Shown here: positions 37,416 through 49,900 of the stretch, one piece after another
Layout of the letters: each line of letters opens with the position of its first letter
Position numbering within the stretch: position 1 is the stretch's first letter
Assembly: GCA_014871385.1 (NCBI GenBank)
Contig: CM026424.1
Span: forward strand, 22,134,771-22,198,770
Length of the DNA stretch: 64,000 bases
Reading direction: 5' to 3'
Origin: Ceratodon purpureus
Taxonomy: Eukaryota > Streptophyta > Bryopsida > Pseudoditrichales > Ditrichaceae
Made by a program: the position numbers and the translations under genes
Notes under the pieces: model-generated
Seen by the model: the letters and a program-made list of their open reading frames with translations, nothing else
What the model was told of the DNA's origin: nothing
The model's database searches: none

Positions 37416-38087
37416 CTAAGAACCTGGAGCGAGCTCGTCTACATTCTTCATGCTTGACGTGTGTACGCGCTTGCGGAGACCCCTCGGGGTCTCAACCATG
37501 TATTTCATTTTTGCTTGTAGATCTTCACGCGCTGTTTTTGATTTCGATAACTCTGCCTGCAATGAAACTACCGTTGCTCTAAATCCCTCCGCTGCAGCAA
37601 GAAGTGACGTCCTCAACTCTGTACATGTGGCTTCTGAATTGACCAGTTCGCTCACTAATCTTTCACGCTCTTCCCCAAGCAAGGACACGGTGCTCTTCAA
37701 ATTGTCAATATGGCGTCTACATTCTTCATGTTGCTGACGAAGACAATGTATGTCAAATTCATAACCACGGACCGTCGATTGCAAGCTCGTGACTGCACTG
37801 CCCAAGCGTTTTGTGTATCCCAGCATACCTCCTTCGCCGTGGCATAGGAATTCCAAGTACTCTTTCAACGTCCTAAAGCATGGATGCAAACTTGTTGCAG
37901 GATCGACTGGATATAAGCTCCCGTCCACCCACAGGTCGATGTTCTTCTCCCCATTAGCCCTCCTTACAGCAAATCCTGCACGTGAACTGCGTTCGTCTAA
38001 CAAATGACCTCGCTTAAGCACTGGAGCGTAGATCGATGCCAAACGCACAGAAGGCACGTACGTGTTGGTCACATCTCGAAGCGCCAT
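37416..38087 (-). CDS. Coiled-coil protein or 5' exon of the neighbouring transposase-like gene
   Basis: The frame opens at ATG 38087 (MALRDVTNTYVPSVRLAS). Residues 1-95 look globular (LYPVDPATSLHPCFRTLKEYLEFL) and 95-200 form a coiled coil (ECRRHIDNLKSTVSLLGEER, AELSKSKTAREDLQAKM). It ends ELAPGS before TAG at 37416. It lies 257 bp upstream of the transposase-like gene on the same strand and could be its first exon, but the only nearby donor-like site (CCAG/GTTCTT) does not give a good phase with the candidate acceptor before 37158. I do not recognise the family. Confidence 0.5.
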   Translation of the reverse strand: MALRDVTNTYVPSVRLASIYAPVLKRGHLLDERSSRAGFAVRRANGEKNIDLWVDGSLYPVDPATSLHPCFRTLKEYLEFLCHGEGGMLGYTKRLGSAVTSLQSTVRGYEFDIHCLRQQHEECRRHIDNLKSTVSLLGEERERLVSELVNSEATCTELRTSLLAAAEGFRATVVSLQAELSKSKTAREDLQAKMKYMVETPRGLRKRVHTSSMKNVDELAPGS

Positions 38088-39136
38088 CTTCTAATCCGAC
38101 AAAAAAAGCAATAACACATAAAGTTGAATCTCACAACACTGTACAAATGTGAACAACGATAAAATTAACAGCACTTTCCATTCCTAAATTGGGCAGATAT
38201 GACACACACGGTGCATGAATAGAACTGACAGCATACTTCAAGTAGAATGCTGTAGCAAATTTTCATAACTGTAGACAGCTCTCAATTTGGCGCGCCACTG
38301 CCACGGGACATGCCATGCTTGCACCTCCCGCCTTTTTAGTGGAGGTATTTCCCGCCCCCAGTTTGCCCACGGGGCTTATTTAATTCCCATCAAATATATC
38401 AAATAGGGGATGTTCGAATATTATAACCCAAGATTACACTGACCCATGGGTACAATGGATTGACTTTGCAGAATGCTAATAGTTATTTTATCCGGGTTTC
38501 AACGACTGTTGGTTGGTACTGGTCACTATTCTACTTTGTTTTATTGGAGTGCTATGGACTGCTCCTAGGATAGAATGATTACTTTGACCCTGCCCAAGCA
38601 CTGTTGGCCGGTTGCCCCCAACGAAAAAAGGACTACCTTTCAACTGCCCGGGACTCCCTTGGAGGGCCTCTTGGAGACTCGAAAACTTTTCTAATGATCG
38701 CATCCTCTTTAAGTTGCATCTTTGAAATTTAATGCATATATTATTATTCTTTATTTATATGTTTGTTTTAATTTGTTTTATCTTTTATCTTTTGACGGAG
38801 TTTATCACTTTTTCTATTTATCTTTAATCGTCTTTTATTTAATTTTATTTTTCATACCTTTTAACTTTTTATTGTATTTATCTTGTATCTTTTTAATTTT
38901 GTATTACTTATACACTTCTTTCAATTTTTTCCCCAATTTATATATACATATTTTTTTCCACTTCTCCGTTTTAATTTTTAAAGGTATCAATCAATTATTC
39001 AATTTTTTCTTAATTTTTTTCCATATTTTTTTTTAGGTGTTATCGTGTAACTTTTTAACTCTTATTTTAAATATTTTTTTTTCATATTTTACTGTGTAAA
39101 TATACATTTGTATTTCTCTCTCTCTCTCTCTCTCTA

Positions 39137-39221
<85 letters not shown>

Positions 39222-39630
39222 ATTCACTCTGTATTCTATCATTTGTATTACAATTAAGTTATTATTTTTTCTACGTGTTATCGGATTTATTTTATATGTA
39301 ATGTGAAGGGTTCATTATAAATCTATTAACTGAGGAAGCCCTCAAATGCATTAATGATGCCTTCCTAACCTTGTGATTATCCAGGACTACCTCTAATAAA
39401 TGCACTCCCTTCATGTACACAGAAAGAATGATTTCCGACAACTCCAATGATAAGAATTTATTGCCTCATGCATTTTGCGGCTGTTTGCAATTCTAGTCTT
39501 AACTTCGTGCTTGGTTACCTCTTGCGGTTCAGTAGCCAGCAATTCCATAGTTTAGCAAGTCTTTAGTCCATAGTTGAGCATCGTCATTTCCGTGTGGTGA
39601 AGATAGAAGTGTGTAGTGAAACTTGAGAGG
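38088..39630. other. Intergenic, divergent promoters and AT-rich satellite
   Basis: 38280-38370 is a GC-richer patch with ggcgcgcc and cccgcc motifs, possibly the promoter of the minus-strand gene starting at 38087. 38720-39110 is extremely T-rich. 39115-39217 is a dinucleotide microsatellite. 39500-39630 should hold the 5' UTR of paralogue D. Confidence 0.4.
39115..39217 (+). repeat. (TC)n followed by (TA)n microsatellite
   Basis: About ten TC dinucleotides change to about forty TA dinucleotides. Its length is likely to be polymorphic. Confidence 0.95.
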
Positions 39631-41106
39631 ATGACATCGAAGAGGAAGAAAGCTTGCAAGCATCATCGGACCAGGCAACAGCAGCGCGTAGTTGATGTTA
39701 GTGACGACAATAGTGGGTCCCGGAGTGATGGAGAGGGTGGAACTGATAGGGTTTTTAGCACAGAGGAGTTTGGAGACCCGATTAACCTCAATGACATGGA
39801 AGAGGGACTTAGACAGCGTTTGATAGTTGCGGCCCCAATGCTCATGGGGCGAGATGCTGTCAATGGTAGTGATTTCTTCACTGATGTTGTTGGACTATGT
39901 GATCAGGGGCCGGTTTTGAGGGATGTTTCCAAGGTTTACAGCTTCATAACTGATGAGGAGGTGACAAGTGTGTGGAAGGAGGGAGTCTCAAAGGGCCGTT
40001 ACGACTTCTCAAGGTGCCAGGATGAGGACCAGCTGAAGATGTTCGGACAGCAGTACTTCAAGGTGTATGGTAACAGGCCCCATAACAACTACTTCTGTCT
40101 TCGTTTTTTAAAAGCTTGTTTCGCAACTTTTATTCAACAGAAGCCTGTAAATTGGTGTGCGGAAGCTCTGGATCGACACCAATCACGTATAAAGAGCGCA
40201 TCCCGAAACCCATCTAAGTTAGGACCAGTCGCCACTAGATGCCAGGTGGAGGGTTTGTTGAAGATAATCAAGGAACTCTCAACTACAGATAAGGTTGAAT
40301 CCGGACCTGACCCTAATGCACGCGAGCTTCTAGTAGCAATAGAAGTAGAGAAAGAGAAGGCTGACATTGTGAAGACTATTGAAGAGCGGGTTCAGATCTT
40401 ACGGCTCAAGTACAACGACAGTCTTGAGAGGATGAGAGCGGAGTCATTTGAAATTGCTGAGGAGGATTTAAATGAGAGGTATGTTACAAAACAGAAGGAG
40501 GCTCGACAGATTCTTCGGAGTGTGGGTCCCACTGTCCAATACAAAGCCGCTGTTGCAGAATCTGAGAACCTATTCAAACTACTCGTTTATGTGAGGGAGG
40601 GTGATGCTCTTATCCGTGAGAACGTTGTTCAGTTGGAACTGGACTTGGCTAATGAAACTAATCTTTTGGAGAATGCCAAAGCAGAGCTAGAGTCTTCTGC
40701 GATGGTAGTCTCGACAGCAAGGGGGCAGATGCTCACTTTGAAGACTCCACGGGTGTTTCAATATCCTAAGCCTCCATCTGTACCACCACTGGGCTATGCT
40801 GGTAAGGAATCTTGTGCATATTGTGGCCTTGGATTTGTATGGAAAGCCGCTGTCCTCTCCTCATGTGGATGTTTCTTGCACCCTCCATGTGTTGCAGAAA
40901 TAATCTCAACCCAGATTTACCAATGCAAGGTATGTAAGGATATTCTCCTAGCCTCATCTCCTATCCATCTAACTGAGGCATGGGTTGCTCAATTCGGTGG
41001 CGTATTAAATCCACATCAGCAGATTGAGTGTGCAAGCTTCTCGGCCGTACTGGAAGTTGCAAGTGAATGTACTAATGCGCCTAAAAGTCTTGGAAGCAAG
41101 AGCTGA
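39631..41106 (+). CDS. Paralogue D: intact single-exon RING-like coiled-coil protein, 491 residues
   Basis: A continuous frame runs from ATG 39631 (MTSKRKKACKHHRTRQQQR), chosen because paralogue A starts with the aligned MTSRSKQ. The N-terminal domain, about residues 45-215, has VAAPMLMGRDAVNGSDFF, VVGLCDQGPVL, YSFITDEEVTSVW, QYFKVYGNRPHNNYFCLRF and KLGPVATRCQVEGLLKII. Residues 235-370 form a coiled coil. The zinc module at 395-435 reads CAYC ... CGCFLHPPC ... CKVC with the spacing C-x2-C-x13-C-x-C-x2-H-x2-C-x11-C-x2-C. After it comes AWVAQFGG. A basic N-terminus suggests a nuclear location. The swapped Cys-x2-His order differs from a standard RING (His then Cys). No function can be assigned; it is the best-preserved single-exon member of the family here. 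Confidence 0.82.
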   Translation: MTSKRKKACKHHRTRQQQRVVDVSDDNSGSRSDGEGGTDRVFSTEEFGDPINLNDMEEGLRQRLIVAAPMLMGRDAVNGSDFFTDVVGLCDQGPVLRDVSKVYSFITDEEVTSVWKEGVSKGRYDFSRCQDEDQLKMFGQQYFKVYGNRPHNNYFCLRFLKACFATFIQQKPVNWCAEALDRHQSRIKSASRNPSKLGPVATRCQVEGLLKIIKELSTTDKVESGPDPNARELLVAIEVEKEKADIVKTIEERVQILRLKYNDSLERMRAESFEIAEEDLNERYVTKQKEARQILRSVGPTVQYKAAVAESENLFKLLVYVREGDALIRENVVQLELDLANETNLLENAKAELESSAMVVSTARGQMLTLKTPRVFQYPKPPSVPPLGYAGKESCAYCGLGFVWKAAVLSSCGCFLHPPCVAEIISTQIYQCKVCKDILLASSPIHLTEAWVAQFGGVLNPHQQIECASFSAVLEVASECTNAPKSLGSKS

Positions 41107-41740
41107 AATGTGAAAGAATTTTAAAGACAAAATTCAGTTTTCTTAATTTTGTTTCTCTTCTGATTGATAGCCAAAATCGTAGGATATACTTAGGCTTTAA
41201 TATAGGCTATATGCTCTAAGGTTGAGTTAGTCTCGGCTGTTACTGCAACATAGGACTGCAGGATTTTAATAGAAAAAGTGTTCCAAAGACAACCACCTTA
41301 ATATTGAGACTTTGACCTTCTAAGGTGTGGAAATATATTGTAATAGTGCTTAATATGTCATTGCCCTTCATTTTCTATGGCTATCTGGGCATGTTACTCT
41401 AGTAACCTTGCATACGGTTGTCATAGCGCTATCATCGATGCCCTCATTGCGTAGACTTAACATGAACAAAAAAAAACTTGGAGTATTTGTGCGTATAGAT
41501 ACATTGGGTGTCGCAGGGAACAGTTTTGTTTCTCTATTATCACTAAGGGAGGTATTAGCTAATGAATGTTGTTTCTACATTCTACAGTCCCATGAGACCA
41601 ATTAAAAAGAAGTGTTTTTAGCTGAATCGCAAAATGTGTCTTTAAATGCGAAGAAATCGCCACGTAGACTTTCTGAACTTGAAGAGCTGCTGAGTGAGGT
41701 ACTAAAAAAACAAGAAGAAAGAAGAGGGGTGAAAAGAAAA
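41107..41740. other. 3' flank of paralogue D, non-coding
   Basis: Presumed 3' UTR and intergenic DNA. No gene supported. Confidence 0.4.
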
Positions 41741-42110
41741 TAAAAAATATAAATAATAAAATAAAATAAAAGAGGAAGAAGAATAAGACGAAAGAAGAAG
41801 GGTGTAAAAAACTGAAATAAAAAATAAAAGAGGAAGAAGAAACAAGAGGAAAGAAGAAGGGTGTAAAAAATAAAAATAAAAAATAAAAGAGGAAGAAGAA
41901 ACAAGAGGAAAGAAGAAGGGTGTAAAAAATAAAAATAAAAATAAAAGAGGAAGAAGAAACAAGAGGAAAGAAGAAGGGTGTAAAAAATAATATTATAAAA
42001 AATAAAAGAGGAAGAAGAAACAAGAGGAAAGAAGAAGGGTGTAAAAAATAAAAATAAAAAATAAAAGAGGAAGAAGAAACAAGAGGAAAGAAGAAGGGTG
42101 TAAAAAAGAA
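41741..42110 (+). repeat. Purine-rich minisatellite, 58-62 bp unit, six copies
   Basis: The phrase gaggaagaagaaacaagagg followed by aaagaagaagggtgtaaaaa recurs with ends at about 41801, 41860, 41919, 41977, 42039 and 42097. Units differ mainly in the A/T-rich linker. Confidence 0.9.
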
Positions 42111-42507
42111 ATTTTAAATTTTAAATAAAAGAGGAATGGAGGGTTATGTGAATCATGATTAGTGAACCAATTAGTCATGATTATGTTGGTTAGTGTCCTA
42201 TGTTGTATTCCATTAGTGTCTCCATTGGATTCCATTCTTCCAGTTTTTGAATTCCAATTCTTCCCACACTTCCCTATCTTTCCAATTTCTGAATTCTCAT
42301 ACACCGGGAGACGCCAAACAGTGGAGGGAAAACGATTTAAAAATTAAAATAAAATGAGAAGTAGAACCGCCTTCTCCAAGAAGAAAAATTACAAATAAAA
42401 TAAAAAGAACAAAAAATAAGAAGAAAAAACAAAAACAGTGAAAGGTCTTGAATTACAAAGACACCCAAGAGTTAAGATTTAAAAAAAAAAAAAAACCATA
42501 GAGCCGG
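42111..42507. other. Non-coding between two minisatellites
   Basis: AT-rich sequence without a supported gene, including an A run at about 42481-42495. Confidence 0.4.
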
Positions 42508-43855
42508 GACACCCACTGGGAGAGAGGGAGAGGGAGAGGGACACGGGAGAGGGACAGGGAGTGAGGGAGAGGGAGAAGTAGAGGGAGTGAGGGAGAGGGA
42601 GAGGTAGAGGGAGAGGGAGAGGGACAGGGAGTGAGGGAGAGGGAGAGGGAGAGGGAGAGGGAGAGGGAGAGGGACAGGGAGAGGGAGTGAGGGAGAGGGA
42701 CAGGGAGTGAGGGAGAGGGAGAAGGAGAGGGAGTGAGGGAGAGGGAGAGGTAGAGGGACACGGGAGAGGGACAGGGAGTGAGGGAGAGGGACAGGGAGTG
42801 AGGGAGAGGGAGAAGGAGAGGGAGTGAGGGAGAGGGAGAGGTAGAGGGAGAGGGAGAGGGAGAGGGACAGGGAGTGAGGGACAGGGACAGGGAGAGGGAG
42901 AGGGAGAGGGAGAGGGAGAGGGAGAGGGAGAGGGAGAGGGAGAGGGAGAGGGAGAGGGAGAGGGAGAGGGAGAGGGAGAGGGAGAGGGAGAGGGAGAGGG
43001 AGTGAGGGAGAGGGACAGGGAGTGGCCACGAGGGAGAGGGAGAGGGAGAGGGAGAGGGAGAGGGAGAGGGAGAGGGAGAGGGACTGGGAGTGACGGAGCG
43101 GGAGATGGAGAGGGAGAGGGACAGGGAGTGGCCACGAGGGAGCGGGAGAGGAGAGGGACAAGGAGTGACGGAGCGGGAGATGGAGAGGGAGAGGGACAGG
43201 GAGTGACCGCGAGGGAGTGGGAGAGGGAGAGGGAGAGGGAGTGACGGAGCGGGAGATGGAGAGGGAGAGGAAGAGGGAGTGACCGCGAGGGAGTGGGAGA
43301 GGGAGAGGGAGAGGGAGTGATGGAGCGGGAGATGAAGAGGGAGAGGGAGAGGGAGTGACCGCGAGGGAGTGGGAGAGGGAGAGGGACAGGGAGTGACGGA
43401 GCGGGAGATGGAGAGGGAGAGGGAGTGACCGCGAGGGAGTGGGAGAGGGAGAGGGACAGGGAGTGACGGAGCGGGAGATGGAGAGGGAGAGGGACAGGGA
43501 GTGACCGCGAGGGAGTGGGAGAGGGAGAGGGAGAGGGAGTGACGGAGCGGGAGATGGAGAGGGAGAGGGAGAGGGAGTGACCGCGAGGGAGTGGGAGAGG
43601 GAGAGGGACAGGGAGTGACGGAGCGGGAGATGGAGAGGGAGAGGGAGAGGGAGTGACCGCGAGGGAGTGGGAGAGGGAGAGGGACAGGGAGTGACGGAGC
43701 GGGAGATGGAGAGGGAGAGGGAGAGGGAGTGACCGCGAGGGAGTGGGAGAGGGAGAGGGACAGGGAGTGATGGAGCGGGAGATGGAGAGGGAGAGGGAGA
43801 GGGAGTGACCGCGAGGGAGTGGGAGAGGGAGAGGGACAGGGAGTGACGGCGCTGA
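42508..43855 (+). repeat. GGGAGA hexamer array grading into a 76-bp higher-order repeat
   Basis: 42508-43130 consists almost wholly of gggaga, gggaca and gggagt hexamers. From about 43130 a 76-bp unit containing tgaccgcgagggagtgggag and tgacggagcgggagatggag appears; its gaccgc markers sit at 43205, 43281, 43357, 43427, 43503, 43579, 43655, 43731 and 43807 (76 bp apart, once 70). The C-rich strand is open over long stretches in two frames, giving artificial Ser/Pro/Leu proteins. It directly abuts the 3' end of the ParB-like/methylase gene. Confidence 0.95.
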
Positions 43856-43962
43856 GTGAGGTGCTGAAGTAAGGATTTGCATATAACACCAGAAAATAAT
43901 CCATACAGGTATTACAAGTTATGGGGTCAACAGAAGTCTTGAAATGTGAAAAATAATTCAAT

Positions 43963-46900
43963 CTAAGGTATGAACTCGTCGTCGCTCTCTTCTGCAATAT
44001 CATCTACAAAATAGAGTACCCTAGGATCATAATCCCTCTGATGGCTAGATGAGGAGCTTGAGCTTCTTGTGGATTCTGCTGCATATCGACAGGCGGCCTC
44101 TTCAGCATAGCAAGGAAGTTCAAGTCTCGAGCTCGTTGGTGAAGAATAGTTCCAACATGTAGTGGTGGTTTTCAAACTGAAGGAGAGAAATGAAGTTAGT
44201 CAATTACCATAACTCGAGTATAGAAGTATTATGAAACTCAAACGATAAAGAAATACGGACTTACTCACATAGATTAACCTCATCCTCCTCAGGTAGGTCT
44301 TCCTCGTAATCATCCTCTACCTCTTCATTTTGAATCAGCCGCACCTCGTTTTTCTGGGTAGATTCTTGAAGGGGGCGGAGAATTTCTTCAAATATGGACG
44401 CGTCAGCCTCAAGAGCAACAACGTGCTTGTTGCAGGATATGGCTGCACGGACCGAATTCCCTGCAAAATACATATCACGGTCAGATAACCAAGTATAATA
44501 CTGAAAAAAAAATTTAGGAGAAGATTAGTGTCAAGGAACCACTCACCTGTGCCAGCAGTGAGGTCCGCCACAAGGCCGGCTCTTGGACAAAGTCCACCTA
44601 TGAGAAGCTGCATGAGAGGCTCGGATTTCTCCTTGGGACCTCTCCAGAGCTTCTCATCCGACTTTCTCTTGAGTGCATTTTCTTTGGTGATGACATTGAA
44701 AAGTACGTCATCTTTGAGAAGATCAACGTTCTCAAAGCGGGGATCGGTTGTAATCACAAGCTCCGCAGGTTGCCGTTTAGAGGAGTCACTTTTCGATCGA
44801 ACGCACACCATAGCCTTAAACTTGAGAGTCTGAAATACCAAATTTTAAGAGACATTAGAATGTGCTCAAACTTCGAAATGAGAAGTACACAGTATCTTAG
44901 AGAGTATGAATACTGGAAACTTACCAATTCTAAAGAATCCAAAGGATGAGCTAGATGGAGGGAGTTGATGATAGTCCATTCTCTTTTCAACGTCAGTCTG
45001 TTCTTTTTGAAGAAGCTCGAAATCTCCTTGCCGGTGACAACACTGTCAGGGTAGAATATGAGTAATGCTCCATCGTCGTGAAGATACCCACCGCAGAATC
45101 CTACGGTGTATCTGATAAAATCCTTCACTGTTGCATTCCAGTGGGGGACATCTGTTGCTGAAGTAGAGATTCCCGGGACATGACTTCCATCCGGGAAATC
45201 TGCAATGACCAGGTCCACTGCTGGCTTCAGGAGAAGCTTGCCATCGAAGTAATACTCTCGACCTCCACCAACCTAACATCATATTATAAACTTATTAGTT
45301 AAGGCATTCGAAATGAAAAAGAGATTTACAAAGAGTAAACATTGCTGGTAGAGAGTAATTTACCTTTGTCATAAAGGCCACCATGGAATTCCAAGTCTCA
45401 GGAAATTCCTTGTGCTTGTCCTTGTATGCCATGATCGCAGGAAAGGAATCATTAATGACGAGCACATCCGAGGAGGGTAGGGTTGAAGAGCCAGGCTTGG
45501 CAGCAACCATGAACTTCATCGAAGGGGGAGTGAAAGCGTGTTTTGATACTGGGAGGCTTGTTGATGCTGGGGCCGTGACTGCTGGGCGCTTGGCCTCTGG
45601 CTCAGTTTGACTTCGATTGTCAAGCTTTTTGGTCACAGCAACCATGGCTTCGATGTCCTCCTCCTCCTCGTCATCAAGAACCTCAACTACCTTCCTCTTC
45701 TCTCCTCTGCTTCTAGCAACTTTTCCTTTACCTCTTGATGTAGCCGCAACTTTCTGGCTAGGTGAATTGGATGCAGGGCCCGAAATTGCTGGAGCCGGCA
45801 TCTTAGATAGAGCGGGTTGGAGTGAGTCACGGAGTTCAATGTCAAAGGCAGGTGGTTTCTTCACCGGGCAGTCAAGGTACCATCCGCAACTGTCATAGTG
45901 ACATGGGTCCCAGACTTTCGTAATCCCGGGAGTGAACATAGTGTCTGGATGGGTGGTATCCAAGTAATTTGGAAAAAAGGCCGGGACTCTAGTCACAACC
46001 TTTCGTTTTAGGAGAACATACTTGAAATACCTGTACAGGGTTCTTCGTAAAGCCTGCTGAAATCCCGGTTGTTGTGCCGAAGTCTTGTTCTTATGAGCTT
46101 GGTCCTCCCCGGTGAACGCCCGGAAAAATGCAGTATCCCAAAGGGAGCATCGCATCTCCTCAACCCAGTCGAATATTGTAGGGATAACGTTCTCACTCTC
46201 TGGAGAATAATTTATCGTAACCCCTAGGTCCGTTAAAACACCTTCAAATAAGATCTCTGCCTCATCAGCCAACTGCAAACAAAGATCGTTGGAATTAATC
46301 CATGACTTGAATTCCAGAAATCATGTGTCCAAGAAACTTCTAATCTCACAATATAAACTGAAGCACATCAAAAATAGTCGTTGCCTTCTAAAGCAATGCG
46401 TCAACCAAGACTAAGTGCCGGCACCGGCACTTAGTTGAACGCCAACCACCACTATCATCCTCATTGGTTTCCAGCTATAGTAAACGACTGCCGGCACCGG
46501 CACTTAGTTGAACACCAACCACCACTATCATCCTCATTGGTTTCCAGCTATAGTAAACGACTGCCGGCACCGGCAGTTCTAGTGAAGAAGTCAGCAGATG
46601 GAATCTTCCACCACCGGCATATGAATAGACAGTCACATGGCATCATAACTCTCACCAATATATTGCTGTCACAGACAAGTGCCGGCACCGGCACTTGAAT
46701 ACTCACTCACTCAATCTAAATACTCGGTTCCCTAGAGGGTTCACGCTACTCTGGTCCGCGCTACTCTCAGTAAATTTAGGCTCACTCATTCGTGATGGAT
46801 CTTGAATTTTGACAGATTTCAAACTCTTGGCTTTGACTCCTCTCTGAATCTGGGATACCAATATATGCAAAGCGTCTTGAAGATCATGGTTATCGATTCT

Positions 46901-49900
46901 CTGAAGGACTATGAGGTTTGGTTAGATCGATGACTATGACTTGTCAAAACCAGGACCTGCTAGCGAACGCACACAACTGATGACTGTCCCTTATTAAACG
47001 ATGTTACTGAACGATGTTACTCTCCCTTATTAACCAACAACAAATTACTTCATTATTGTATTAGAGCACTCACGAATCACGTAGCAGATCAGTGTCACTC
47101 ACGCTACTCCCTCACCCACTCACATTTCCGGCAAAGAGAGTATCCAATACCAACTGCCGGCACCGGCAGTTACAAAGGGGTTAAAAACACATGCAAATAC
47201 AACTGAGAATGAACAAAATAATGAACACTTGATCGGAGTAAAAGGGGTTGTATAAAATTACTTGTGCCCACCAGGTGGCTCGATGAAGCCAAGGTAGGAA
47301 CACGGCATCTCCAAAATTTTCTTTTGGAAACTTGTGACCCTCTCTTATAGCTTTTGGAGAATTCCATCCCTGTAACCACTTGATTTTCATTTTCACGGGC
47401 ATCGCTGACAGGGCAAACATCCATAGTTTTTCTTGTTGCATCTCCGGTTGCTCAAATTTTTCGTAATGTTGCTTCACTTGCTCAAGAAAGGCCGAAGTTT
47501 GAATGGGATCAGCAATAGGAAGAAGTTTCCTAAGCTCAGCCTGAAGTGACTTTTCAGCACTTTTTACGGTTTTATTGACCCAGTCGTCAACAGACCTGCT
47601 CGTCCACTCATTTGATTGCGGGAATCTTTCATAAAACCTTCGCTCAGCGGCAGCAGCGGCTTCTCCAAGCTCTGTCTGTAAATTAAAATCATTTGCTTAA
47701 GGTCAGTAAATTCTGATTAACAATAACAAATTAAAATAACCAGATGAACAAATTGTACTTACTTGATAAAGTACAGCATTCAGCGCCTCCACTGTAAGCG
47801 TATACCAGGTTTTTTTCGGGCCCGACTGCTTCTTTTTAGAACTCTCCATAGCTGCTGGAGAAATTAGTTTCTCAAAGTACGAAAAGGGTTGTGGAGCGAT
47901 CCTCTGAATTCGAAACAGTTTGTGCACAATGTTTGTGGCTACATGTGACTTTTGATTCCTCCTGCGGAAGTTCGAAAGAGCACTTAGAAATCTATTTCTA
48001 ATATCAAAGTTGGCAGTCGAAAAAAATGAAATACTGGATGATTACTCACCAATTAACCTCATGAAGGGCAGTAATCACGGATGGGACATCACCTTGTGGA
48101 TCAAGTACAACACACTCAACTTTGTAGTGCCAATTGATGTTGTCGGAATGGTATTCTTCAATTATTGGCATCCATGCTTGAAGGCGATGGTTTCCATCCC
48201 AAACCATAAACATCTTGTTACTGAAAACCTTTAAATCAGGATCAGACCTCAATGACTCTTCAAAGTCGTCGTTCACCTCCAACAAGTGCTGACTCCACTT
48301 CGCTGTAATTGAAGGTGTGACATCAATTGTATGACCGTTGTTGTCCTCAAGAGCAACATAAAAATACCCATTGCCATCCATGTAGCCACAAGTTGTGAAA
48401 TGAGAAGCCAATTGGGAGACGTCATTCTTCAAATAGGGTCTAACCACAGGTAGGGATATCATCCTGCACAAGGGAATAAAAAGACGCCCTTTCCATTTAG
48501 GTTCCCACTTCAGTTGTTCCAGCCTCGAAGCAGTATTGACGGTCTCTTTGGCCACCAAATCATGTAACTTTCTCTTAACCTGATGGCCGGATAAAGGGAC
48601 TTGGGGCTCATCTGACTCCTTCTCTTTCTGGCTACCTCCTTCACTAATGGAGGAGTCTGTAATACAAGTTAGCCTAAGTTAGAAAAAATATTTAGAACTT
48701 AAAATATATTTTGCAAATAAAAATCTAACTTAATAAAACTGCCCGCACCACCAGTGCTATTACTGTCGATATGAGCAGGGATAAGTTAGAAGACAATCAG
48801 TAGTTCAGAGCAGTGCCGGTGCCGGCACTACTCAAAGAAGGAAAAAACGAACATAGAGATCAGTCGACAACATTGAGAACATCATATATTCAGTTACCTA
48901 CAATACAACATGCATAACATAATGATTACAAAATGACTCCAGAACCTAACAACGAACAGGATGCTTTGGCATCAACACAACCAAAGTGCCTTCAAAAACA
49001 ATCCACAAAAGAACCGCCGGTGCCGGCACTACTCAAAGCAGAAAAATACGAACATAGAGATCAGTCGAAAACATTGAGAAAAACATATATATCAGTAACC
49101 TACAATACAACATGCATAACATAATGATTACAAAATGACTCCAGAACTTAACAACGAACAGGATGCTTTGGCTTCAACACAACCATAGTGTCTTCAAAAA
49201 CAATCCACAAAAGAACCGCCGGTGCCGGCACTTCTTTGCATTGCCCGGGTGATGAAAATTTAATGTGCACTTGAACTGTTCAAGGTTGCACCGATTCCGT
49301 TAAATGTAGGACACTCACAGTCCAAAGGGTATTAAAAAGAATAGCCGGCACCGGCAGATGTCTTAGAAGATTAAAATCAGCCAATATTACTGTACAATAT
49401 ACGTGAAATACACTTTACCGGCACTTACGATAATATTGGAGGTTGATATTTAGCTGTTTCAAGCAATGCCGGCACCGGCAGTAAAGAAAGTAGCCTTAAA
49501 TTGACAATACACTAATCTCACCTGTTACTGCAAGCAAGAATCTCTTGGAGCCAATGCCGGCACCGGCGGTTCTAAATCGACACGAGTAGCAACATTTTAC
49601 CACTAACCAGAGCTCGGTTCTGAACGCCATGCTCCACAAAAATTAACATATTCTATGTACATAGAACTGCCGGCACCGGCAATGCTAGTGAAGGTCCGAA
49701 TAACCATGTGAACTCGTTGCCTAATTCTTCTCCGTCTTGTACAGTGGGCTGACTGTAGACTAATGGCTCCTAAACAAATGACATTATGTTTCTCATATTA
49801 TGGAACCGCCGGCACCGGCACTACTTGAGAAGGGATGAATGTTCCTAATTTTCTAATGATCGCATTGCTTGGGATGGTCTACGTTTTGTTTTATTATCTT

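Noticed and set aside
41559-42304. Phe/Leu/Ser-rich minus-strand frames of about 100-154 codons
   Set aside because: They follow the 58-62 bp purine-rich minisatellite and have no independent protein character.
42453-44003. Very long minus-strand reading frames (up to about 516 codons) rich in Ser, Pro and Leu
   Set aside because: They are translations of the gggaga minisatellite; both frames are open only because the repeat lacks stop triplets, and composition is entirely repeat-driven.
46417-47167. The idea that the GCCGGYRCCGGC copies are only a tandem duplication artefact
   Set aside because: Three intron-5 copies and three intron-2 copies do sit in duplications, but the remaining ten have unrelated flanks.
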